Shown here: piece by piece, positions 23,801 to 36,000 of the stretch
How the letters are laid out: the number at the start of each line of letters is the position of its first letter
Numbering within the stretch: the first letter of the stretch is position 1
NCBI GenBank assembly: GCA_030549775.1
Contig: CM060180.1
Coordinates: 83,788,172-83,852,171 of the forward strand
Length of the DNA: 64,000 nt
Direction: 5' to 3'
DNA from: Tamarix chinensis
Lineage: Eukaryota > Streptophyta > Magnoliopsida > Caryophyllales > Tamaricaceae
The notes under the pieces: generated by a model
The model's database searches: none
Told to the model about the DNA's origin: nothing
What the model saw: the letters and a program-made list of their open reading frames with translations, nothing else
Program-made: the position numbers and the translations under genes

Positions 23801-24690
23801 TGATAGAAATCAGAGGACGATGAATTGTCGCTCGCAGAAGGCAGAACGGGCGTATGACCTCGGTTGGTCGATGAAACTTTAATTTTGATCAGATTAATAG
23901 AAACACGGTTTTGTGACAAGGTCGGTTCATGCGGAGTGTTCCTTTCTGTTTTTCCCTTCGTCTTGCGTTTGGATTTAAGTAAAAGAGAATTAACCACAGT
24001 GAATTAATTGATTTAATTTATTTAGATATTATTTTTAATAATTTTATTTGGATAAATTGGAGTTAATATTTTATCTCTTATCACTTCGATTAACTTTACT
24101 TTTATTAATCTTCAATTTTCGAGATAACTAATTTAAAGGTAAAAGAATTAGTAAAATTTTAATCTAATAGGTCCAAAATACCCCTTAATAAGATTCATGT
24201 AATATCTCGTTTTAATAAATCCTTAATTTAAATATGCAAGACTTAAAATTTGATTAGCAGGCGTAATAAATCATAGGATTCTTTTTAGAATGACCGTCTC
24301 ATCATTACGAGTAAGTCTATAGTTATTAAATTATGATAATAACCCGGACTGGTGTATATATAAGTAGAGGAAGATAAAAGTTAATGACGGTAATACTAAC
24401 GATAATAAGAAGAGAGTAGATATTAATCAAAATATAAAAAAATTGTAATAACAATAGCCTTATGATAAGTAACACTCTTAAAAATAATGCCGATAATAAT
24501 AATTGTGAGAATAATAATGTTAGAAATAATTATGATGATAAAGAGTGGTAGTGATAACACTAATAATAATAATATTGATCATGATAATAATAATGAGAAT
24601 AATGGTGAAAATAAAACCTTAAATAGGTAGGATTTTTCCTTAGTGTCCATACTCTTAAAAGCCTAATACTATGGGGTATTTTTGCTAACT
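23801..24690. other. Upstream region of the RWD gene and AAT-rich spacer
   Basis: The first 200 bases on the minus strand are probably the 5' untranslated region and promoter of the RWD gene, but no convincing TATA box stands out. From 24360 to 24610 the plus strand is rich in ATAATA and GATAAT words. No gene was recognised. Confidence 0.5.
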
Positions 24691-25430
24691 AAATTCTAAC
24701 CAATCCCCATCATTTTTCCCACTCTAATTCAGCCTAATCTTCCCCCCAACCTGTCGAGCACCTTCCTCCTCACATACAGCCAGTTGCCACCTTTCCTCCC
24801 ATATCCTATACCTACCTTACCTATCTATCCACTAACCTTGCAGCCTTTCTCTTCCCCTAGCACATCCCATCACCCTCCCTACTTCTCTCCTCCCTCACGC
24901 CATCCCAGCTCTGCAACCCCAGCAAACCATCCCGACCAACCTCCCTCACGTCATCCCAGCCATATGCAGCCACAAAACCACACGTAACCCAGCCCTCCCC
25001 CCAAGTGGCAGCCATCATCTTCTCCTCCTCTCAACCTACGCACCTACTCAACATTTCTAGTCATCTACCCATCTACCCATCCATTTCCTTCCTTCTCCAC
25101 GCAACCAACCTGCCCCTTTCCCTTCTCCCATGCATTCGACACCCATCTTCCCTAAATCAACCTGTAACATCCTCCCCAACCCACTCTTGCAGCAGCCCCA
25201 TTTTCCCCCTATTTTTCCCTTCCCTTCTTAAGCCTAACCTGTAGTAAAGTCCCTCCTTCCCTCTCCCTTTTGGTCCTCTATTTTTTCCCTACAAATCCTC
25301 TCCTTCTCCCCCTTACTTCCAGCATTTGATACTCTTATTTGCATCACCCAAACTTCTCCCTTTCACCACCGAACTCCTACCCAAAAATCACCCTGCAGCC
25401 CTGCTAAGCATCCCTCTTCCCTCGTGTTCC
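24690..25430 (+). other. C/T-rich low-complexity tract, possible LTR fragment
   Basis: The plus strand is strongly pyrimidine-rich with many CCCATC, CCTTCC and CTTCTCC words. Frames through it give proline, serine and histidine runs with no domain. The composition matches the pyrimidine-rich part of the giant LTRs (28220-29160 and 59980-60360), and GGGGTATTTTTGCTAACTAA at 24673 is like the 5' part of those LTRs. I cannot define ends. Confidence 0.4.
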
Positions 25431-27802
25431 GCCTCTCCAAGCAACAACTAATTACGGCATAAGTATTCTACCCTCTGATGTGTGTGGTACGTAGTAATTA
25501 CATGCACTGGCCACCTTGGTTAATTCCCTAATCGTATTTATGGTATTAGTTCACATAGGTTGTCATTTTATTAATTTATTTAGCATAGATACTAATGCAT
25601 GCATAGTTTTGGATGGTGTTATTTATTTTTAGGTAATCTCAACCCCACTTAAGGTATCCTTGGAATAAGCTCTTCGTGGTATTATTTTTCTTAGTTCAAA
25701 GGTAAATCCAACTAATTCATAGATGGTAGAATTTTATGTGAAAATTATAGGTTAATTTTATAGGATAAAAATCATGCTAGGATGAGTATATCAAATGACT
25801 TGTATTTTGTGGGAAATGGAAGCATGTTCTAGTTCGTTTCTATGTGAATATTATGATGTGTAAATTAAGATATGTTACCATGCCAATATTTATATGCCTA
25901 GATAGTATGCTAAAATTGAAAACGTATGCTTATGACAATTAGGCATATTCAATGGTTTGGGTTTGCCATGGAAAATTGTAACCCAACCCATGAACTTAAG
26001 TTATAATAAAGGTGGGCTGAATTATTATTTTGTGTATATTATTATGGGTTGAGCCCATATATACAGTATTTAAACGTGGGTTTGTATGGGTTTAATAATG
26101 GTTGCCATGGGTTTCCATGGTACTATTTATCTTTCGGACACAATTCGACATATATATCCTGATTTCTGAAGGCACTCTCCTCCTTTGGTCTATCATCTCT
26201 TCGTCTCTCTCGATCTGCTTTCCATGAATTTAACCTAATCAGTCTCCAATCAATCAATCTCCATCCTCATCGATTTGTCTTTGATGTCAGAAAATACAAA
26301 TTAGTTCAATTTATACCTAGTCGCTTCAATTTCGGTCACAGTTGCAATCTTGCGGAGGTTCACGACTTAAGAAACTGCCAAACATGTATGCTTCTATTCT
26401 TGCTCTTACTTTATGTTATGGATGGATTTTGAGTTCAGGTCTGTTTTTCAGCTCTTCTTTGTCCTCATTTTCTTCGTCTTCTATGGCTTCAAACTAACTA
26501 CTACGCTAGTAAAATTAGTAAAACATGTTTCAATATTAATTTATTATTATCATTATCTTCGGATTCGGCTTTCAAAGTACGAAAGGAAATCGGAAGTTGG
26601 ATTAAAAATTGTGTTAAGGCGTAGTAATAATTAATAATAATAATTCTTGACTTCTAAAAATGCTATTACTGTTATTATTATTATGAGAAGCTAATCAAAA
26701 GATTAAACCCTCCTAGGTAAACATAATCGTCCTCTTCCTCTCATCTTCCTTTTTCTTCTGGAGGTGGGGTTGCTCGGTAGTGACTAAAGACTATAATTGC
26801 AACCCTACCAAATCCCATCTCCCATACTCTTATCTTTTTCTTGCGACAATATTTGGAAGCGAACGAATTATCTTTTGGTTGGGCACTTGAATTTGTTTTG
26901 CTTCTTTGATTCGTCTGGCTGGTTGGCTGCTTCAATTGTTAGCTTTAAGAGCAATAACAATGGTGTCATGCCGTCACCACACAATTTTTTGATTATTTTA
27001 TGTACTTTGTCCATTTTTTTATGTTTTCTTTATTATTATTATTATTATTATTACGGTACCCCCATATAGAGGAGGTCTCAAACGTAGATTCTTTGGTAAC
27101 AAGAATTTACCTTTAATGATGAGGCTTTAATAACCCATATAAATAATTAATGTGTTTTTGTTTTTTTATATAGAAAGAAATTTAAATGATTTAAATTATA
27201 TCAATCCCGACATATAATTTACATACTTGAACTTCATCGGATAAAATAATTATAGTAATTTTGACTGACAGTTATCGTATTAAATTTTAATTTTAATTAA
27301 AAATTATTTATTTATAAATATCTATAATTATATATATATATACTTTTAGAACATGTATACCGTAATTTATCGTGGTCCTCGGAAGGAGTAGACTGTAATT
27401 CTAAAAGCATCTGAAAAACACGAGTAGTGTTTTCAACACTAAACTACTAAAATATTAAGGTAATAGAAGAATCACACAAGTCCCAATTAAGCACGGAGTC
27501 GCAAGACCAGGCAAGACTCAAAGATGAAAGAGAAGGATTGATAGGGTTTTTAAAATAAGTTTTGCCTTTTTCATGAAAGAGAAGGTTATGGGGTTTTTAA
27601 AATAAGTTTTGCCTTTTCAAAGTCTTTAATTTACAAGTTAAAACATTATTCTAGCCGTGAATCAAAGATGGAATGCGTTCTAGCACTCTGGGTACAAACG
27701 ATAAACAAGACCTAGTCATCCCCCCACCAAAAAAATGAAAAGAAAAGCAGGACATAGTATTCTAGCACTTCGCAATTGTGATGTATGTTCTAAAAAGGAC
27801 CA
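25431..27802. other. AT-rich intergenic region
   Basis: No gene was found. A segment at 25940-26125 repeats the words GGGTTTG, CCATGG and ATGGGTT, like the right part of the hAT-associated region at 36240-36430, and may be a transposon terminus. A TTA run lies at 27030-27054. A tandem duplication of about 46 bases (GAAAGAGAAGG through GTTTTGCCTTTT) occupies 27523-27617. Confidence 0.5.
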
Positions 27803-28850
27803 CCTATTGAAATGTCCCGAAAATTTCTAATTTTTTAAATTATATTTAAATGATTTTTTATTAGAAAAATTATTTAGATAAATTATTTTTATTAAAATAA
27901 AAGGATATTTAATTAAGGAAAATCAAGAAGAAATTTATAAGTATTTTAATTAGGAGGAATTTGGGTATTTTAAATAATTAAGGATTTTATTTAGAAATTA
28001 ATTTATATAGAATAAGAAGGATAAAATAGTTTGAAATTAATAATAATTTTATAAATAATTTAATTGAATAAAATTAGGGTGTTTTGCTAATTAAAATGGA
28101 ATTTATGGAAAATCTTTTAAAAATCCTAATTTAGCCTAAAACGAGATTTAAATATTAATTTATTAAATATTATTATTTTTAAATATTCTAGATATTTAGA
28201 TTAATTTAATTGCACTAACCCATTATTTTCCTTTTTCTCTTTTCTTTTTCTTTTCTTTCTTCCTTTTTCCTTTCTTTTTCTTTCTTTTTCTTTTTTCTCT
28301 CCTTTTCCCCGAACTGGGCCAGCCCAGCGGCCCATTCCCCCCTCCTTCCTTCGACGCGGCCCAGCCCGCGCAGCTGCCTCTTACCTTCTCCCTTGCAGCG
28401 CGCGTGTTTTTCTTCTTCGTTTCCCTATACACCGCGTTTTGATTAAAAAAATTAACCTCGCGCCGAACCGGCCTAGTCTGCCTCTCTTCTTCTCTTTCTT
28501 TTTCTTTCTTTGTTGCCCGGTCTAGCACCCCTGCCCATCTTCTTCTTCCTTCGCACCTCACGCCACCGCCGACCTGCAACTTCGAACGCCGCCCGTCCAA
28601 GACTTTCGCCGGCGATCTCGCCCGTTTTGACTGGCCATTCTCCTCCCTTTCTCTTCCCCTTGATTCGGTGACCACACAGACCCAACCAACACTCCCCTAT
28701 TCTCACGCGATTCTCTCTTTCTCTCTCTTTCCGCCAACCCACCCTTGCCCATTATGACTCCCACTGACCGACCTTGCCACTGTTGACCAAAACCCTACCT
28801 GCCTTACCCCGTAGCCGACCCAAAAAAACCCTAAACTCTCTTCTAAAGCC

Positions 28851-28858
28851 TATAAATA
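28851..28858 (+). promoter_or_regulatory. LTR TATA box (TATAAATA)
   Basis: TATAAATA followed by TCCCCCATAA, then after about 35 bases CTTACCCAGAAATG. The same arrangement occurs at 40382 and in part at 45928-45921 (minus), which points to a shared LTR promoter. Confidence 0.7.
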
Positions 28859-30281
28859 TCCCCCATAATAGCCATGTACCGAGCTTTTGTTTCTTACCCA
28901 GAAATGCCCGACCTTGCCACCGCCGCCACTTCAGACCCGCCTCTTCGCCGTCTCCGCGAACTTAATTGCTATCCCTGGCTACCCGTGTCATCCTTGCATT
29001 TTCCTCTAGCTAACCAAAATATTTATCACCCTCGACTCTTTCTGCACAATCCTCCCCGATTGGCGAATTTCCTTCTCGACCAACTTGTCTTCCAGCCCCC
29101 GCCACCCTTCGCGCCGCCCTTAGCACCTCACCTGCCCCTCTGATTCCCTCTCCTTCTCTTCTCCTATCTTATTGCTATATTCCATATTCTGCTTACTCCT
29201 CTTATACTCCGACATCATTGCACCACCACATAGCCCTTACCAAGACAAACTAAAACTTATTATCTACCCAAACATTATAATTTTATCTCTATAATTTAGC
29301 CACCCCCTAACTTTGACCACCAAAATATTCTCACCTTGCCATTATTCCACCTATTTCATATCTTTTCCTTTATAACTTACTTTAAATTATATATCTTTTT
29401 TACTTATATATTAACTTATATTATTATTATTTATTATATTATTTTTTTGCATTATTATTATTATATTGTATTAATTATATATTATTATTATATAATCTTA
29501 AATATATTATTTTATTTATTTTATTATTAATTTATTTTATTATTATTATTATTTGATGCAATTATCATTTTGTCCTCTCCAATTCAGCTAATCTTAGTTC
29601 TCCCTATCTTATTCCCATGCAACTTTCCCCTCTTTTTCTTTTTAGCTACCTGCCTATCCCCACCAACCTATGGTTGAACCCTAGACCATCTCATTTTTCC
29701 CTATTTTTATAACCCTTAAATTATATTATTTCAATTATTTGCATATAAATACTATTATTATTATTCTTAATATGTATATTTTAATATGCATTATTATTGT
29801 TATTAGTATTAATGTTTTTATTATTATTTATGTTGAGGGCTGAAGCATATTGTATTTAATTCGATTTTATTATTATATATATTTACTATATTAAATGTTA
29901 TAAGTAATATTATTATTATTTCCTATTTCGAATTTCCATTATTTTTAATACAAATATTTAACATTAATGTTGTTAATAATGTTACTATTATTATTATAAT
30001 TATTATTATTATCACTAAATTTGGTTATTTAATTTACAAATAATATTTTATTATTATTTTGTAAATGAATGAAGCCCTTATTTCACTTTATTTTTGAGTA
30101 GTGTCTTTTCATTATTATTGCTACTATTTCTATTATTCTTGTTAATAATAATATTGATATTATAATTGGTATTTTTGTTATTATTATCAAAAGCCTAGTC
30201 TTATATTAAGTTAGTGTTTAATATTATTTAGATAGGAGAGAGTCTAATTTTAGCTTTTCTCTCATAATAGGTAAAACCAGT

Positions 30282-30350
30282 CAAAGCCCTAAGGAGGCGT
30301 AGGAGCGTGCTCCAAGACCGGTGTCGTTTTAGGTAAGGGGTGCTAAGGCC
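30282..30350 (+). other. Conserved LTR box with palindrome and splice-donor-like site
   Basis: The sequence AAAGCCCTAAGGAGGCGTAG leads into the palindrome GGAGCGTGCTCC (30302-30313), then GACCGGTGTCG and TTTTAGGTAAGG, which reads like an exon end and splice donor. It is nearly identical in the copy at 41741-41810 and recognisable, inverted, at 44361-44440, within otherwise poorly conserved flanks. Confidence 0.65.
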
Positions 30351-30604
30351 TTTTGTGTGCTTATATACATTATGTGCTTCATATTCTATGTATTCTTGTT
30401 TATGATTATTAATTATTTTATATGTGGTATGAAATAGAGTTCAAGTATGCTTTTGTATGGCATGTGTACTATATGTATATGACGATATGTTTGTAACCTT
30501 ATAAGACATGCATGAGAGGATGTCGATGTGGTGTGTATGGAAGAAAGGATGAAAAAGGAGGATGGGGAAAGAAGTTGACTAAGGGAAGTGAGTTGACCTA
30601 ATTT

Positions 30605-31220
30605 TATGGTTTTATAAGGAATAATCTAATGTATGGTTTTATGTGGAAGAATATAATTTATGGTGTGTTTGGGAGAATCTGATTTATGATGTTACTTGGG
30701 AGAATCTAATTTATGATGTTATATAGGAGAATCGAATTTATGGTGTGTTTGGGAGAATCTAATTTATGATGTTAATTGGGTGAATCTAATTTATGATGTT
30801 ATATGGGATAATCGAATTTATGGTTTGTTTGGGAGAATCTAAATTATGATTTTATTTGGGAGAATGTAATTTATGATATTATATGGGAGAGTCGAATTTA
30901 TGGTGTGTTTGGGATAATCGAATTTATGATGTTAATTGGGAGAATATAATTTATGATGTTATATGGGAGAATCGAATTTATGGTGTGTTTGGAAGAATCT
31001 AATTTATGATGTTAATTAGGAGAATCGCATTTATGGTTTGTATGGGAGAGTTTAATTTATGATGTTATTTGGGAGAATGTAATTTATGATATTATATGGG
31101 AGAATCTAATTTATGATTTGATTGGGAGAATCTAATTTATGATTTGTTTGGGGGAATCCAATTTATGGTTTTGCTTGGGTGATTCTAATTTATAATTTTA
31201 TGTGGGAGAATCTAATCAAT
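30605..31220 (+). repeat. Minisatellite, 24-27 base unit (GGGAGAATCTAATTTATGATG...)
   Basis: More than twenty tandem units of GGGAGAATCTAATTTATG followed by a variable ATGTTATAT or GTGTGTTT. A higher-order pattern alternates the two endings. The same unit recurs at 46770-47160. Confidence 0.9.
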
Positions 31221-31369
31221 TGTAAGGTAAGGATGAATCTTCGATTTTATGTGATTTGAATCTAGGGTTTGGTAAGGATGAATATTTGATTGGGTATTGT
31301 TTGAATTTAGGTTTGGTATGGGTGAATCTTTGGTTTTGTGTGGATTGAATTTAGGATTTTATATGACAG

Positions 31370-31480
31370 AATCATGGTTTGTATGGTGGTATTAGGGTTT
31401 ACATGGTGGCATTGATGGTTGAATGGCGGTATTAGGGTTTGCATGGTTGAATTTAAGGTTTCACGTGGAATTTTAGGGTT
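31370..31480 (+). repeat. Short block of the GGTGGTATTAGGGTTT minisatellite
   Basis: A few units of the same repeat found at 1-410, placed directly after the GGGAGAAT array. Confidence 0.75.
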
Positions 31481-31975
31481 TGCATGGGGAGATTAATGTC
31501 TGCATGGGTATGAAATTTACGTGTGGAAAGTTAATTTGGGATGTAAGGAAGGTAATGTAAGTGTTATTTGGGTGTTGAACTATTTTGGACGAAAAATAGT
31601 ACGTGGAGCATTATGAGGGTACAGAAGAGACTGAATTAGGGTTTGGAGTAATGAACTATGGGTTGTTGTGATTAACTAGGGTTGGAGTGGATAATTGTGG
31701 TTTTTTATGATTAACTAAGGCGTGGAGAGGCTAATTATGGTTGTTATGGTTAAATAGAGTTTGGAGTGGTTGAATATGGTTTATTGTGGTTAATTGAGGT
31801 TTGTTGTGGCTGATTAGGGTTTTTTATGCTATCATATGTATGTGGTGATTAAAGTGTAAGTATGATGATGAATATGGAAGTTATGATTTATGATTCGTGT
31901 ATGTCCATGGTGAAAGCCTTTGAATAAGATACTTAAGACACTAATCATTTAAAGTGGAAGATTATTGAGCCGGGT

Positions 31976-32318
31976 CCAGCCGATCCACCAGTTAGGAATA
32001 GTGGTTAGGATTATTACCATATGTACGACCGATCCACCGGTAATAATAGTGGTGAGGACTTTGTCCCGCACGTGTCCGGCCCACCAGCAATAATAGTGGG
32101 GTGACTCGAGCTCAATAAACACAAACCAAAGTTTGCTAAAGATACTTAAAAGGTACTAATTACTTACAGTGGAATACCATGTGAGCAGGAACCAGCCGAT
32201 CCACCGGTAAGGAATAGTGGTGTGGACTTTGTCCCGCAAATGACCAATCCACCGGCGAATAATAGTGGTGTGGTTTTTGTCCCGCAAATGACCGACCCAC
32301 CGGCAATAATAGTGGGGT
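31976..32318 (+). repeat. Tandem box arrays of the solo LTR (two blocks)
   Basis: Block one (31976-32100) and block two (32190-32318) each hold three units with CCACCGGTAATAATAGTGG or a close variant. Each block is preceded by a leader with ACTAATCA/ACTAATTA, then TTAAAGTGG or TTACAGTGG, and GAGC. Confidence 0.85.
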
Positions 32319-32849
32319 GTTCCTGTACTTACATGGATTGATAAAAGGCATGGTGTGAAATTAGTTCTGATCAGAGATTAATTAAATAATTAATCCGACC
32401 TATAATTGAGCATTTGTACTTTTACCTGGTTGATCATATGCATTTATGATTATTGTCTTTTACGTCTTACATGATTTTATGTGCTTATGTGTTGGCCTTA
32501 GTGCTCGGTTACCTTACTCAGTACGTAGCGTACTGATCACCCTTTTCATGGGTGCTACTCATTCCCATGAGTAGTACACCCTTCTAAATTGTGTAGGTGG
32601 GCAAGACATCAGTCGGGGCTGAGTGTTGAGCATGTCTGGCTCAAAGTTCGAGAGAGTTGTGGTCATATTTCAATATTTATGTGATTCTATTTCCTTTTAT
32701 TAATCTTTTATCGGTTGTAACTATTTCTCTTTTTAAGTTGAATAATAATTCTTGATGCATACTTTGATTTTGTTTTACAACCATTTAATGCTTATTTAGA
32801 ATTTGAATTGTATTGATTTATAATTGATTATTTCTTTCTTTAGCCTTAG

Positions 32850-32895
32850 CACTTGGTACTGAATCGGTCGGAGAGAACTGATTCGGTACTAAGTG
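32850..32895 (+). other. Conserved hairpin near the LTR 3' end
   Basis: Arms CACTTGGTACTGAATCGGT (32850-32868) and ACTGATTCGGTACTAAGTG (32877-32895) are complementary at 16 of 19 positions, and the three exceptions would be G-U or A-C pairs in RNA. The loop is 8 bases. It lies about 90 bases from the LTR end. Confidence 0.8.
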
Positions 32896-33069
32896 TGGCA
32901 GTAACATTCCCAGAATTCACAGGTTTTAAGTATTTTTATTTTAATTACTTCGGCAAAAAAAGTAGTGAATTTTGGGGTGTTACACCTATATCCTGTAGTA
33001 TATATATACATGCCATATGAACTATAAATCGTATCATTTGAGAAGTAACAACTAGTTATTTAAGTTTCA

Positions 33070-36000
33070 ATGGCAAGCGGAATGAAAAGGGCACCTAGTC
33101 TTTCATACCTTTGGGTACTTCAACTCTTCATCATCCTTGTTCAACAACATAGCGCTATCCAAGCAGTTGATGACCATCATCAGAGAAAGGCAATTAAACT
33201 TTCTTTTTTCTCTCATATCCGATTCACAATAATAATAATAAATAGAATGTATCGAGCTAGATTTCAATTTTTTTCCTTAATGCATGTTCCATCCATGATT
33301 CTCATACTCATTTTAGAAGCACATATGATAAATTGCATTTTTTAAAGCAAGCTCGGACAGTTTCATATGTTGGGATTGCAATCAAATGTGGGGGAGGGGG
33401 TACAGATGTGTAGAGTTAAAAAAGATTTAATCCTTCAATCGGTCGAGGAAGGATTGATGGGAATCTATAATTTCAGTTCTTATTGTTATACTATAATGAT
33501 ATAGTGAAATATTATTTACTTATGCTTCTTATTTATATTTAACAGGATATTTATAATGTCTGAAGAAATGAGCTCGGTGAGTTCCAAAAGAAAGCGATCT
33601 TATAAGACTATCTCACTTGTTTGGGAGCATTTTACAAAAATCAAACAAGGTGAGTAAACTTTGATCACATTTGTACTATGTAAGTATTGTAATCAAGAGT
33701 ATAAATGGAAAAAGACCGATGGAGTGAGCACCTTGACTAGGCACCTAGATAAATGTCAATCATATACATATAATGAATTGAATAATAAGGGAAGTAATAC
33801 CTATGAGAAGCATGATGTGCATATTGATATGAAAAATTGGAGATTTGATCAGGAATTGTGTCGTAAGGAGCTTGCAAGAATGATAATAGTTGATGAGTTA
33901 CCTTTTTGTTTCGTCGAGAAGGAGGGTTTTAGAAGATTTTGTAAGCATTTGCGACCTAGATTTCATATGGTTTCAAGAGCAATGGTAACTAGGGGTTGTA
34001 TCCAAATTTATATAGATGAGAAGGAAAATTTAAAGTTAGGTCTTCAACAAGCATCATCTCAAGTGTGCTTAACCACAGATTTGTGGACATCAGTCCAGAA
34101 CCTTGGGTATATGTGTTTAACCGTGCACTTTATTGATAAAGAGTGGAAGTTACATAAAAAAATTATCAATTTTTGTGTGCTCCCTACCCCACATCGTGGA
34201 GAAAATATTGCAAAAGCTGTTGATGATTGTTTGTTATCTTGGGGTTTAGATAAAGTGTGTACATTAACTATGGATAATGCCAGCTCTAATGATACAGCTA
34301 TTAATCATTTGAAAGAGACTCTCAATAGAAGAAATTTATTGCTTTTGAATGGTGATTTTTTACATGTTAGATGCTTTGCACATATTTTGAATTTGATAGT
34401 AAAGGATGGAATTAATATGGTAGATTGTGAAATTGCTACTATTCTTGATTGTGTGAAGTATGTGAGGAGCTCTCCGTCTCGTTTAGAATGGTTTAAAAAA
34501 TGTGTTGTAAGAGAAAAGGTGCATGGTATCAACGAAGGCATTGTGTTTAGATGTTAGCACTCGTTGGAACTCCACATACATGATGATAGAATTTGCAATA
34601 GAAAATCAAAAAGCTCTTGAGTCAATGTTTTTTTCTTGATGGAAACTCGGGTTTGCTAAAAGATTTTGACTGGGGTGTTTTGAAGTCATTACATAAGTAT
34701 TTGGAGCACTTTTATCATGTGACAAAGCGAATTTCGGGATCTAAGTATATAACCTCTAACACTTTTTTTTATAGAGGTTAACACTATTATGTTGATCTTA
34801 ATAAAATGGTGTTGTAGTCAAAATTCTACATTTTGGGGAATGGCATTAGCTATGAAACAAAAGTTCGGGAAATATTGTGATTTAGAAAAGGTGAATGTTA
34901 TGTTGTTTATTGTAGTGGTCTTGGATCCTCGTTATAAGTTGGTGTATTTGTAATTTCGTTTCAAGAGGTTTTATAAGGATGAAAATAAGGAAAAGGTTGT
35001 AAGGTTAATGAAGAAAGTGGATGAGACTTTACAACACCTATTTGATTATTATTATTCTTTATCCACATTATCATTGGGTCATGGTAGTGGTTCTCCTAGT
35101 TCTTTGTCTCAAGCCCTACCAAGTACAAATGTAGATGTCGTTCCTAATGTGGAGGAAGTGATGAATGAAAGTTAAGAAGATTGACAACTTTATTTGCAAG
35201 ATGTGGAGAAGAAAAAAAGCAAATCTGAGTTACAACGATATTTGGATGATATCATCGAAGAAGAAAAACCCAACTTTGATATTTTACATTGGTGGAGGTC
35301 TAAAGCTAGCACGTATCATTTGCTCTCGATTATGGCCCGTGACATATTGCCTATTCAGATTTCTACTGTTGCTTCGGAGAGTGTGTTTTCCACCGGCGGT
35401 AGAATACTCGATCCTTTTAGGAGTTGTTTAACTCTAAAGATAGTGGAAGCTCTAGTTTGTGGCCAAGACTGGTTAAGATCATCCTCTACACCAATTGAAA
35501 TTGAAGAATGCATTTAGGTGCTTGAGGAATTGGAAATGGGTATGTGTTTATAATATTATTTAAACAATTATTGTTGTATACTTATATATGTATTTACTTT
35601 TAAATTAAGCTTGAATTTTTTTTTTCAGGTTTCACCCATGACATGTAATACGGATCTTTCAGCCCATGAAGAGTTAATTAAGAAGGCTAGAAATGAAGTG
35701 TTGTACTCATTTTGGACTATATAGTAGATAATTATTAATTAGATATGATGACATGCTTTTTGTCTCCTCTTTTTGAAGCCTTAAACTACATGGTGGCAGA
35801 TATATGTATGAGTTATCATGTAGCAATCTACAGCTTCGTATCTGGTTTGGACAATTTGATATCAGTGTCTCATAGATACATACTCTACTACCTATTGTTT
35901 AGCACTTCAAGTATCGACATGAAGATAATATAAATAAAGGTATAACAACATATTTTAATATCTTAGAGAACTGAACGAATATAGTAATCCTATTAGGCTA

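Larger units (their letters stand above)
27808..32984 (+). mobile_element. Complete solo LTR, 5177 bases, target duplication CCTAT
   Basis: The unit starts TGAAATGTCCCGAAAATT and ends AATTTTGGGGTGTTACA. The 5-base duplication CCTAT is perfect (27803-27807 and 32985-32989), which fixes both ends. Order inside: AT-rich start, pyrimidine-rich tract (28220-28800), TATA box (28851), trinucleotide-rich AT stretch (29360-30240), conserved box (30282-30350), 24-27 base minisatellite (30605-31220), box arrays (31976-32318), conserved TTACTCAGTACG segment (32512) and 3' hairpin (32850-32895). There is no gag, pol, primer site or polypurine tract between two LTRs. It is therefore a solo LTR or a non-autonomous unit. 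It ends 85 bases before a possible gene start at 33070. Confidence 0.9.

Noticed and set aside
25940..26125. CCATGGGTTT-rich segment as a second end of the hAT at 33556
   Set aside because: The words are similar, but it lies 7 kb away beyond a solo LTR and lacks the GGGGTGTCC border, so the link is unsupported.
28223..28675. 150-codon minus-strand frame rich in Lys, Arg and Glu
   Set aside because: It arises from a CT-rich tract in a solo LTR. The same pattern at 39943-40356 has a different sequence.
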